Shown here: positions 31,878 to 39,063 of the stretch, in pieces
Position numbering within the stretch: the stretch's first letter is position 1
Layout of the letters: the number at the start of each line of letters is the position of its first letter
Assembly: GCA_029263375.1 (NCBI GenBank)
Contig: JAJCXP010000117.1
Coordinates: 1-47,703 of the forward strand
Direction of reading: 5' to 3'
Length of the DNA: 47,703 nt
DNA from: Acidobacteriota bacterium
Lineage (GTDB): Bacteria > Acidobacteriota > Thermoanaerobaculia > Multivoradales > JAHEKO01
Translations under genes and position numbers: made by a program
Notes under the pieces: model-generated
The model's database searches: none
Seen by the model: only the letters and a program-made list of their open reading frames with translations
What the model was told of the DNA's origin: nothing

Positions 31878-33986
31878 ATGGCAGTACTGCCCCTACGGCA
31901 GTTCGGCGGCAGATGGCTCGCCGGACTTGGAAGCTTCGTTCTCACGATCGGCATCGCTCCCTGGGCCCACGCCCAGGACAACGAAGACGAGCCCGAGCCG
32001 GAGACCGTCATCCGGCAGGAGATCATCGTCACGTCCGCCCATCCCGAGCTTCCCGGCTCGACCGAGATCTCGGGCTCCGATATCCAGGCCCGGCCACACC
32101 AGGACCTGATGCAGACGTTGCGCGAAGAGCCCGGCCTCGACGCGTCGCGGCGCGGTTCGGCGAACTTCGATCCCAACGTGCGCGGCCTGGTCGAGACCCA
32201 GATCGGCACGTTTGTCGACGGCACCCGGCTGTTCGCGGCCGGGCCGGCGCGCATGGACTCGGAGCTCAGTCACGTCAGCCCTCAGATGGTCGACCGCATG
32301 CAGGTGGTCAAGGGTCCCTATGCCCTCACCTGGGGCGCCGGCGCGCTCGGCGCGATCAACGTCCAGACCTACCGACCGGGCTTTGTGGCGGGCGATGTCA
32401 AGCTCCACGGCAGCGGCGGGGTGCGCTACGGCGACAACAACGAGTCGACGGACGCGTTCGGCGGCGTCTGGGCGAGCAGCGAACGCTGGCGTTTCAACGT
32501 ACTGGTCGACTCGCGTCAGGGCGGCGACTACGAGGACGGCGACGGCAATCTGATTCCGGGTGACTACAACTCGGCCGAGGGTCGGCTCAATCTCGGCTTC
32601 CAGCTCGACGACAGCACCGTGCTCGACATGCTGCTGGGCTACCAGGAGCAGAGTGATCTCGACTTCCCGGGCCGGCTGCTTGACGCGACCTACTTCTACA
32701 CCCGGTCCTACGGTGTCGAGCTGAGCCGAGCGGGCGCGGGCCCGCTCTCGGAGCTCTTTGTTCAGGTCTTCAACAATCGCAAGGACCATCTGATGAACAA
32801 CGACGCGAAGCCGACGGCGCAGTCCAATCCGAACCGGATTCCGCCCTTCGGCCTAGACGTCGACCTACCGACCGAGTCCAACACGCTCGGCGGGCGCGGC
32901 TACGTGACCTGGGGCGAAGGCGACTGGCATTGGCAGGCGGGCGCCGACTTCTACGCTCTCGAACAGACCGCGACCCGGTTCATCACGCGGCGCGACCTGG
33001 GCGTCACCATCTTCACGGACAACGTATGGCCCGACGCAGAGATCGACGACCTCGGCGCGTATCTCCAAGGTGTCCTGAGGCGGGGGAAGATGGAGCTCGG
33101 CGCGACGATCCGAGTGGACACGGTTGACGCCTCCGCGGGTCAGGTCTCCGACTTCTTTCTCCAGAACACCACCGGTGGCCTGGACCAGAACGAGACCAAC
33201 GTCAGTGCCGCGGTCAGCGCGCGTTGGGCGCTCGGCGACGGTTGGTCGGTCAACGCCGGTCTGGGCCAGGCGGTGCGCACGCCGACCACCCTCGAGCGCT
33301 ACTCGGACCGCTTCCCGTCGACCAAGTTCCAGGTCGCCGCCGAGTTCATGGGCGACCCGGACATCGACCCCGAGACCGGGCGCCAGTTCGACCTCGGCGT
33401 CAGCTACGTGAGCTCGAACCTGAGCTTTCAGGCCAATCTCTTCTACCGAGTGATCGACGACTACATCACGGTCGCGCCGGATCCCGATCTACCGCGGCGG
33501 CTGCCGCTCAGTCCGATGGTGGTCTACCGGTATCGCACCGGCGACGAGGCCGAGGTCACCGGTGGCGAGATCCAGGTGCGCCACCGGGCCACCGACTGGG
33601 TCTCCTGGCGGGCCGGGCTCTCCTACCTCGACGGTGAGGACACGTTCTTCAACGAGCCGCTGTTCGGCACCCCGCCGCCGTCCGCTCATCTGGGCTTGAG
33701 CGTCGGACCCGACTCCGGCGACTATTGGATCGATCTGGGCGTAACCATCGTCGACGATCAGGACGACGTCGCCACGGCACGGCTCGAGCGGCCGACGCTG
33801 GGCTACGAGGTGGTCGATCTGGTGGGTGGCTACCGCTTCGACTCCGGCGTGACCCTGCGCCTCGGCGTCCAGAACGTTGCCGACGAGCGCTACGTCAATC
33901 ACCTGAACTCGCTGAATCCGTTCGTGATGCAGCGGATTCCGGAGATGGGACGGAACGTATTCCTGGGGCTCGAGTATCGGCCCTAG
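31878..33986 (+). CDS. TonB-dependent outer-membrane receptor
   Basis: 702 aa. AGGAGG precedes ATG 31878. The signal peptide ends near WAHAQ. A plug domain (about 50-165) contains GSDIQARPHQDLMQTLREEPGLD, NFDPNVRGLVETQIGTFVDGTRL and DRMQVVKGPYALTWGAGALGAINVQT. The barrel occupies the rest (for example GLGQAVRTPTTLERYSDRFP, FDLGVSYVSSNLSFQANLFY, LRLGVQNVADERYVNHLNSL). A possible TonB box is ETVIRQEIIVTS near residue 42. The plug pattern is close to copper/metal-type and related receptors, but the substrate cannot be assigned. It is followed by a strong GC hairpin and a convergent prenyltransferase gene. Confidence 0.93.
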   Translation: MAVLPLRQFGGRWLAGLGSFVLTIGIAPWAHAQDNEDEPEPETVIRQEIIVTSAHPELPGSTEISGSDIQARPHQDLMQTLREEPGLDASRRGSANFDPNVRGLVETQIGTFVDGTRLFAAGPARMDSELSHVSPQMVDRMQVVKGPYALTWGAGALGAINVQTYRPGFVAGDVKLHGSGGVRYGDNNESTDAFGGVWASSERWRFNVLVDSRQGGDYEDGDGNLIPGDYNSAEGRLNLGFQLDDSTVLDMLLGYQEQSDLDFPGRLLDATYFYTRSYGVELSRAGAGPLSELFVQVFNNRKDHLMNNDAKPTAQSNPNRIPPFGLDVDLPTESNTLGGRGYVTWGEGDWHWQAGADFYALEQTATRFITRRDLGVTIFTDNVWPDAEIDDLGAYLQGVLRRGKMELGATIRVDTVDASAGQVSDFFLQNTTGGLDQNETNVSAAVSARWALGDGWSVNAGLGQAVRTPTTLERYSDRFPSTKFQVAAEFMGDPDIDPETGRQFDLGVSYVSSNLSFQANLFYRVIDDYITVAPDPDLPRRLPLSPMVVYRYRTGDEAEVTGGEIQVRHRATDWVSWRAGLSYLDGEDTFFNEPLFGTPPPSAHLGLSVGPDSGDYWIDLGVTIVDDQDDVATARLERPTLGYEVVDLVGGYRFDSGVTLRLGVQNVADERYVNHLNSLNPFVMQRIPEMGRNVFLGLEYRP

Positions 33987-33993
33987 TCGTCGC

Positions 33994-34019
33994 CCGGGCG
34001 GGGGCTCGCCCCCGCCCGG
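33994..34019. terminator. Strong GC hairpin between convergent genes
   Basis: CCGGGCGGGGGC (33994-34005) and GCCCCCGCCCGG (34008-34019) form a perfect 12-bp inverted repeat with TC at the centre, seven bases after the TonB receptor stop and five before the convergent prenyltransferase stop. It fits a shared bidirectional terminator, though no T-run follows. Confidence 0.65.
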
Positions 34020-34024
34020 AAGAC

Positions 34025-34891
34025 TCACGTCAAGACATCGATTGCCGTAGCCACAAACAGCCACACCGCAAGGACGCCGTTGGCCTGAAAGAACGCCGCG
34101 TTCAGTCTCGAGAGATCCTTCGGCCGCACGATCGAGTGCTGATAGGCGAGCAGGCCGGCGCACCCGAGGACGCCGATCCAGTAGGCGACTCCCAGCCCCG
34201 GGGAATAGAGAGTCGGTAATGCGACCAGCAGCGCGAGCATGCCTAGGTGCAGCAGACCCGAGATCCAGAGCGCCCCGACCGTGCCGAAGCGGGCCGGGAT
34301 CGAGTGCAGGCCGGCGCCGCGATCGAAGTCGGCGTCCTGGAGCGCGTAGAGCACGTCGAACCCGGCCACCCAGAGCAACACCGCTCCGGCGAGCGCGAGC
34401 GGCGCCGGCGCGATGTCGCCGCGCACCGCGATCCACGCACCGAGCGGCGCCCCCGAGATCGCCAATCCGAGGAAGAGGTGCGAGGCGCTGGTGAAGCGCT
34501 TGGTGTAGGAGTAGCCGAGGACGATCGCGATCGCCAGCGGCGCGAGCTTGAACGCCAGCGGGTTGAGCCGCCAGGCGGCGATCGTCAGAACGAGACAGCT
34601 CGTCAGCACGAAGCCGATGACGAACGTCTTGCTCACCAGTCCGGCGGGCAGTGCCCGGTCCGCCGTGCGCGGGTTCTCGGCGTCGATCCGCCGATCGACC
34701 AGCCGGTTGAAGCCCATGGCGGCACTGCGAGCTCCGACCATCGCGACCACGATCCAGCCGACGGTCGTCCACTCGGGCCAGCCCTCGGCGGCGAGGAGCA
34801 TGCCGAGGAAGGCGAAGGGGAGGGCGAAGATGGTGTGCTCGAACTTGATCATTTCGAGCACGGTGCGGAGCTGCGGCTGCCTCCGATTCAC
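34025..34891 (-). CDS. mqnP: UbiA-family polyprenyltransferase (MqnP-type)
   Basis: 288 aa with about eight membrane helices. The first Asp-rich motif is [23 protein letters not shown] and the second is [21 protein letters not shown], the pattern of the 4-hydroxybenzoate-polyprenyltransferase-like group used in futalosine-type menaquinone synthesis. With mqnE in the window, prenylation of the naphthoquinone precursor is the best guess. GTG 34891 was chosen because it overlaps the preceding stop as GTGA and has TCAGGA upstream; a GTG at 34918 is possible. It is the last gene of the unit VWFA protein, membrane protein, prenyltransferase. Confidence 0.9.
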   Translation of the reverse strand: MNRRQPQLRTVLEMIKFEHTIFALPFAFLGMLLAAEGWPEWTTVGWIVVAMVGARSAAMGFNRLVDRRIDAENPRTADRALPAGLVSKTFVIGFVLTSCLVLTIAAWRLNPLAFKLAPLAIAIVLGYSYTKRFTSASHLFLGLAISGAPLGAWIAVRGDIAPAPLALAGAVLLWVAGFDVLYALQDADFDRGAGLHSIPARFGTVGALWISGLLHLGMLALLVALPTLYSPGLGVAYWIGVLGCAGLLAYQHSIVRPKDLSRLNAAFFQANGVLAVWLFVATAIDVLT

Positions 34892-35649
34892 TCCTGACCA
34901 CCGCCCGGATCCACGCACAACCTATCCGCCAACGCCCCCACCGCCTCGACCAGCGCTCGCACCTCCGGCATCTCCCCGAGACATCCCGCGTGCAGCCCCT
35001 GGCCCCCGCCGTCGGAGCCGAGGCGCCAGTTGAGACTCGCCTTGAGATCCTCCTCTGGCGTCTGGCAGTAGGGGCCGGCGGCGGCGATGGTCGCCTCGAG
35101 TGGTGGGATCAGGGCCTCCAGATCGGCCCGTGACGGGGTCGCGACGCATTCCGCGAACTCCGGTCCCCAGCCCGTCCGGGTCAGCTCCGGCTTGCTGGTC
35201 CAGATCTTGGCTTCGGTGAACGGGAAGGGGCGCTCCTCGGGGGCGACCGAGACGAGAATCTCTTCCGTGTGATTGACTCGGAAGCCGATCCGGAAGAACG
35301 GTTGGAACGACTTCTCGATCTTGGGCGGCGGGGACGCCTCGCGCTTCGGTGCCGTGGCCGCCAACCCCGCGACGGCGATCACGGCCGTCGCAGCGGCTAT
35401 CGCCATGGTCACTAGCTGAGTCCGGACGGACACCAGCGCGACCAGGGCCAGGCCGATGACGACGCCCACGAGGCCGCCGAGCATGATCCCACCGAGGACG
35501 TCCGCGAGCCCGTCCCAGCCCATCGCCTTGCGGGGGACGAACAGCTTGACGTAGACCATGCCGAGAGCGGCGCCCGCCAGGAGCATCGAGGTGAGCGTGC
35601 CGACTCCGGTGGCGATTCGGACCAGGGGGCTGCTCTTGTCTCCGCTCAT
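34888..35649 (-). CDS. Membrane protein of unknown function
   Basis: 253 aa from ATG 35649 with GAGGAG about ten bases upstream. Three hydrophobic helices lie at about residues 10-32, 46-73 and 80-98. A soluble, probably extracytoplasmic C-terminal domain of about 150 residues follows ([38 protein letters not shown], three to four Cys). I do not recognise the domain. It starts 24 bases after the VWFA gene and its stop overlaps the prenyltransferase start, so the three are an operon. Cysteines in the exported domain ([32 protein letters not shown]) could form two disulfides. Confidence 0.7.
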   Translation of the reverse strand: MSGDKSSPLVRIATGVGTLTSMLLAGAALGMVYVKLFVPRKAMGWDGLADVLGGIMLGGLVGVVIGLALVALVSVRTQLVTMAIAAATAVIAVAGLAATAPKREASPPPKIEKSFQPFFRIGFRVNHTEEILVSVAPEERPFPFTEAKIWTSKPELTRTGWGPEFAECVATPSRADLEALIPPLEATIAAAGPYCQTPEEDLKASLNWRLGSDGGGQGLHAGCLGEMPEVRALVEAVGALADRLCVDPGGGQE

Positions 35650-35673
35650 CCCTTGAATCTCCTCAACCGTCCG

Positions 35674-37449
35674 CTACTCGGCGCGGACCCGGGTCCTGAC
35701 GAAAGAGGTCGTTGCGCCGAGCTCGTCCCTGACCGCCACCGCGACGATGTACTCGCGCGACTTCTTGAGCTCGAGGACCGTGCTGACGGTGTGGCTCTTC
35801 CGGTTCTCATTGGAGCCGAACTGGACCGGAACCGACTTCTCGCGAATCCCGGTGCCGAGGCCCGAGGCGTCGAGGGCCGCGATGAACAGGGTGAACAGGC
35901 CGCGAGTCTGATCGCCCTCGGGGAGCATGACGAGCGATCTGAGGGGGATATGGACGTCCAGGGCCACCTTGCGCTCATCGAGCCGCTTGGCGTCGACGCG
36001 CAGCCGGTGCGTGTTGTCCTCGAACCCGTGGTGGAGGCTGGCCAGAACTCCGTCGGCGACCCGCTCGTCGTCCGATCGGGTCTTGTAGCTTCGGCGATAG
36101 CGCACCACGACGTCCGGGCGCGAGACCTCGAGTCGTAGCTGATGGGTCTTGCCGTCGGCGGGGCGGCTCGACGCGAACGCCACGATGTAGCGCGCCGAAT
36201 CGAGGTCGATCAGCCGCTCGACGGCCGGCGCCACGTTGTTGGTATTGAGGATGGCCCTGCCACCGGTCTCCTGCGCCATGACGACCAGCGGCTCCTGCCG
36301 GTTGCGTTGGCCGAAGGCCTGGGTGGCCGAGCTGGTTCGGGGGCCGTCGACCGTGCTCTGGCGACTCGGCTCCAGACCGGAGGCCTGGACGCTGTTCAGG
36401 GTGACGCGCCGGGTGTTGGCTTCGGCCGCCAGCTCACTCCAAAGGTCGCGGGTGCTGAACTCCAGCATCTCGAGTCGGGCTCGAGAAGGAAAGTCCCTGG
36501 CGGGCTCCTGACTCGCGAGCACACGCAGTTCGGGATCGGCGCTAAAGCCGGTCAGCGAGCCATCGCACAACTCGATCAGGTAGTCCCACACCTCCTGACC
36601 GGCGACCATCGGCACGCCATCGCTGACATAGAGGAGGCTCTTGGGGCCCTCGTATGCGGAGAGAGATCGAACGAACTGACCGAGCGCGGCAACGGTGGCT
36701 TGGACGCCGCTCAACACCTGGCTCGAATGACCGCGAACAACGGCGCCCGCGTTCGAGCAGCCCTTCTCCATGGCGTCTGGCGGCGCCAGCATCGATTCGA
36801 TCGTCCTCGGCAGCTGCCTCATGAGGCTCTCCGCCTGGACCCGGTCCGCGGTCGCCTGGGCCGCCGAGGAGAACCTCTCCTCCAGCAGCTTCACGAGTAC
36901 CTTGCGGTTCGTGGTGAACGGTAGCAGCACGTCGACGGAACCGGTGTAGGTTGCCAGCAGGATCTCGGTTTGAGCGGGCAGCTCGTTCGCCAGAACGTCG
37001 TTGAGGCGAAAGAACGCCAGGTGACGCGAGCGCAGAGTCAGATGAACCTCGTCGAGGAAGATCACCAACCGCGGCGGCGTGTCTTCGGGTGCCGGAGAGC
37101 CGGACGGATTCTCAGGTGCCCTGGCGGCCCCGGCTGAGGCGCTCACGGGAGCGGGTCCGCCGTCTGGCGGTGCGAAGTGGGTAATCGCCACCTGCTCACC
37201 GCCGTCGAAGAGGCGGAAGTCGTCGATCGTGAGATCCAGGATGGGATGTCCGTCGGCATCCACGACCAGCGCGTCGACCTCCACGAGATCCACCTTGACG
37301 ATCTCGCTGAAGCTGCTTTCCTGGCCAAGACTGGATCCCGACGACAGGACCACCAAGAGGGCGGCGGTCAGGAGAAAAGGCCGGCCGAATGCCGACCGGA
37401 TCCTCCGAGGCGCGGCGACCACTGGGTGGGGCTCGGAGGCTGACCGCAT
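35674..37449 (-). CDS. Exported VWFA-related protein (Acidobacterial type) with degenerate MIDAS
   Basis: 591 aa from ATG 37449. An in-frame start at 37581 would place 44 residues more before the signal peptide (PFLLTAALLVVLSSGSSLGQ). The block VDLVEVDALVVDADGHPILDLTIDDFRLFDGGEQVAITHF is the hallmark of the Acidobacterial VWFA-related family. The VWA part follows (PRLVIFLDEVHLTLRSRHLAFFRLNDVL ... LLYVSDGVPM) and ends with the Y-I-V-A-F-A segment. The usual DxSxS MIDAS is replaced by DEVHL, so metal-dependent ligand binding may be lost or altered. The C-terminal beta domain is about 130 residues. First gene of a three-gene unit with a membrane protein and a prenyltransferase. A hairpin-forming repeat sits directly before the start codon. 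Confidence 0.85.
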   Translation of the reverse strand: MRSASEPHPVVAAPRRIRSAFGRPFLLTAALLVVLSSGSSLGQESSFSEIVKVDLVEVDALVVDADGHPILDLTIDDFRLFDGGEQVAITHFAPPDGGPAPVSASAGAARAPENPSGSPAPEDTPPRLVIFLDEVHLTLRSRHLAFFRLNDVLANELPAQTEILLATYTGSVDVLLPFTTNRKVLVKLLEERFSSAAQATADRVQAESLMRQLPRTIESMLAPPDAMEKGCSNAGAVVRGHSSQVLSGVQATVAALGQFVRSLSAYEGPKSLLYVSDGVPMVAGQEVWDYLIELCDGSLTGFSADPELRVLASQEPARDFPSRARLEMLEFSTRDLWSELAAEANTRRVTLNSVQASGLEPSRQSTVDGPRTSSATQAFGQRNRQEPLVVMAQETGGRAILNTNNVAPAVERLIDLDSARYIVAFASSRPADGKTHQLRLEVSRPDVVVRYRRSYKTRSDDERVADGVLASLHHGFEDNTHRLRVDAKRLDERKVALDVHIPLRSLVMLPEGDQTRGLFTLFIAALDASGLGTGIREKSVPVQFGSNENRKSHTVSTVLELKKSREYIVAVAVRDELGATTSFVRTRVRAE

Positions 37450-37450
37450 G

Positions 37451-37467
37451 GGTAGAGGGAGTCTACC
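37451..37467. promoter_or_regulatory. Inverted repeat at the VWFA gene start
   Basis: GGTAGA-GGGAG-TCTACC is a perfect 6-bp inverted repeat ending one base before the ATG on the minus strand. It covers the place where a ribosome-binding site should be, so it could act as an operator or as an RNA hairpin limiting initiation. It may also mean that the true start is upstream. Confidence 0.35.
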
Positions 37468-37876
37468 GAAGCTGGCGTCTCTCGGAACACCCGGGGCCAT
37501 CAATTCGAGATCAGAGCGTCGGCCGGCAAGACCTCGTGCGGGCCGGTACGTCCCAGCGGGCATCAGCTGTCGCAAAGTCACGCCTCCTAGTGCAGTCCGA
37601 GCGGGATGTTAGAGCGCTTTTGAGCTCCCAATCCTTCTGTGAGGAGCCAGGGAGGTGGCTGCGGACCCGGGAGGTGCATGCGGATCTGGCTTGTCGCGCT
37701 GCACGTCGAGGTGGGGTGCCCTTCGAGCCGACCCGGCCGACTGGCGCAGGCGATGCATGGCCGCAGCCTCCAGGCTGCGCTCGGGTTTCAGCTATTAATG
37801 TGAATGTTTTAATAAGAGAAAGCTTTCTATCTATTCTACATTCAGAGCGAAGGCGATCCGCCCGGAAGTTCAGCTC
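37468..37876. other. Gene-free region upstream of the barrel/hybrid-kinase operon
   Basis: About 400 bases between divergent units with no convincing gene. It contains a GCAGCC-TCCA-GGCTGC hairpin (37763-37778) and then an unusually AT-rich patch (about 37790-37850) in otherwise GC-rich DNA, the likely promoter region of the barrel operon. Confidence 0.5.
37793..37814. promoter_or_regulatory. AT-rich dyad, candidate operator or promoter element
   Basis: TATTAA-N10-TTAATA is a perfect 6-bp inverted repeat with ten bases between arms, inside the AT-rich patch 66 bases upstream of the barrel gene. The spacing is typical of dimeric-regulator sites. A regulator cannot be named. Confidence 0.35.
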
Positions 37877-37879
37877 GTG

Positions 37880-38698
37880 ATGTCGACGCCATGCTGCAGT
37901 CCCGCTGCGACCCCGAGGAGCCTCTCTCGGCTCACTCTCGTATGTGTCTGTCTGCTGGCGCAGCCAATAGCTGCTCGGGCCTTGGCGGGGGACTGGTTCG
38001 ACGACTTCTCCGTGGAAGCGTCATCGATGAGCATCGACCGGGTTCAGCTCGATGGTCGAGACAGCTCGCCGCGTTTCTACCGGAACACGCTGGCGCTCGT
38101 TGGTGGCAGGGGCCGGGGCACCCTGGGACTCATCTACCAGGAGGCGACCAAGGGGGCGGGAGTCGCGCCCGGCGTCCCTGAAGAGGGGCTCATGCTGACC
38201 GCCGGCTTCGACCAGGTTTTGTCGCGTAGCTTCCGTCTCGATCTGGCCGCGCGCGTCGGACTGACCGGCACGGACGAGCATCAACCGCTCTACGCTGAGG
38301 ACACCGACGTGCGGGCGAATCTGGTCTGGTTCGACGGCGACGGTTTCGGTCTGTTCGCCGGGCAACCGGTGTTCCCCTCCGGCTACCTGGGAACAATCGT
38401 CAACCGGTTCGGGCGCGTCCAGGCGGTGGGTGGAGTCGGCAGCTGGTGGCGGGGGCTGGGTACCTATCTGACGGTCTTTCGGTCGCTCAACGGCGATCAG
38501 CCCCGTTTCGACGGCACCGGCTACGGCGATGTGAACTTCGCCAACCTCCGAAACGCCGGCTACAGCTTGAGCCTCTCCTACGAGTGGCGTGACCTGGAAC
38601 TGGGAGTCAAGCGCAACTTCCCGATCAAGAACGGCAGCGAAGATCTGACCCTCAGTCTGCGTTACCGGATCAGTCCCGGCCGGAGGCTGTCGAGATGA
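37880..38698 (+). CDS. Outer-membrane beta-barrel protein, unknown family
   Basis: 272 aa from ATG 37880 (GTG 37877 is equally possible; GGAAG lies upstream). A signal region (LTLVCVCLLAQPIAARALAG) is followed by alternating beta strands with aromatic girdles (FYRNTLALVGGRGRGTLGLIYQE, FRLDLAARVGLTG, VRANLVWFDGDGFGLFAGQPVFPSGY, YSLSLSYEWRDLELGVKRNF, LTLSLRYRI). It probably forms a barrel of about 10-14 strands. Its stop overlaps the next start as ATGA, and the hybrid kinase follows, so it may be a sensor or transport component for that kinase. There is no TonB plug. Confidence 0.75.
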   Translation: MSTPCCSPAATPRSLSRLTLVCVCLLAQPIAARALAGDWFDDFSVEASSMSIDRVQLDGRDSSPRFYRNTLALVGGRGRGTLGLIYQEATKGAGVAPGVPEEGLMLTAGFDQVLSRSFRLDLAARVGLTGTDEHQPLYAEDTDVRANLVWFDGDGFGLFAGQPVFPSGYLGTIVNRFGRVQAVGGVGSWWRGLGTYLTVFRSLNGDQPRFDGTGYGDVNFANLRNAGYSLSLSYEWRDLELGVKRNFPIKNGSEDLTLSLRYRISPGRRLSR

Positions 38699-39063
38699 GG
38701 CGATGGGCGACTCCGCTGCTGGCGACGATGCTCGCTCTGGTGGCATCCGCCGCGATCGGGCAGTGGAAGATGGTCAGGAAGTTCGTTCAGCCCGAGGTGG
38801 AGATCGTCGAAGAGACCAAGTCCTTCCTTATCCTGCGACACCCTGAGATCAAGGCACTGGTGGTGCTCAGCCTCGAGACCGGCGGTGAAGCAGACATCCA
38901 GGGTGAGCTCGAACAGGAACGGGGCGGCAACCCGTATCGGGTATGGGTCGCTACCGAGAACTTCTGGAACGATCCCGATCGACCAAAGGCGATCTGGGGG
39001 CGGTTCTTCAGAGTCGAGTTCCTGAAGATCCTGCGACCGCCGTCGGAGCGTGACCGCGGCTAG
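38695..39063 (+). CDS. Small periplasmic protein coupled to barrel and hybrid kinase genes
   Basis: 122 aa. The ATG overlaps the barrel stop (ATGA). A signal peptide ([17 protein letters not shown]) is followed by a compact beta-rich domain ([31 protein letters not shown] ... [16 protein letters not shown] ... [11 protein letters not shown]). Its end overlaps the GTG start of the kinase by 14 bases. I do not recognise the family. It does not look like the YfiR/DUF4154 proteins that often accompany CHASE8 kinases, although it holds the same position. A periplasmic ligand- or barrel-binding modulator of the kinase is a reasonable inference. Confidence 0.7.
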   Translation: MRRWATPLLATMLALVASAAIGQWKMVRKFVQPEVEIVEETKSFLILRHPEIKALVVLSLETGGEADIQGELEQERGGNPYRVWVATENFWNDPDRPKAIWGRFFRVEFLKILRPPSERDRG

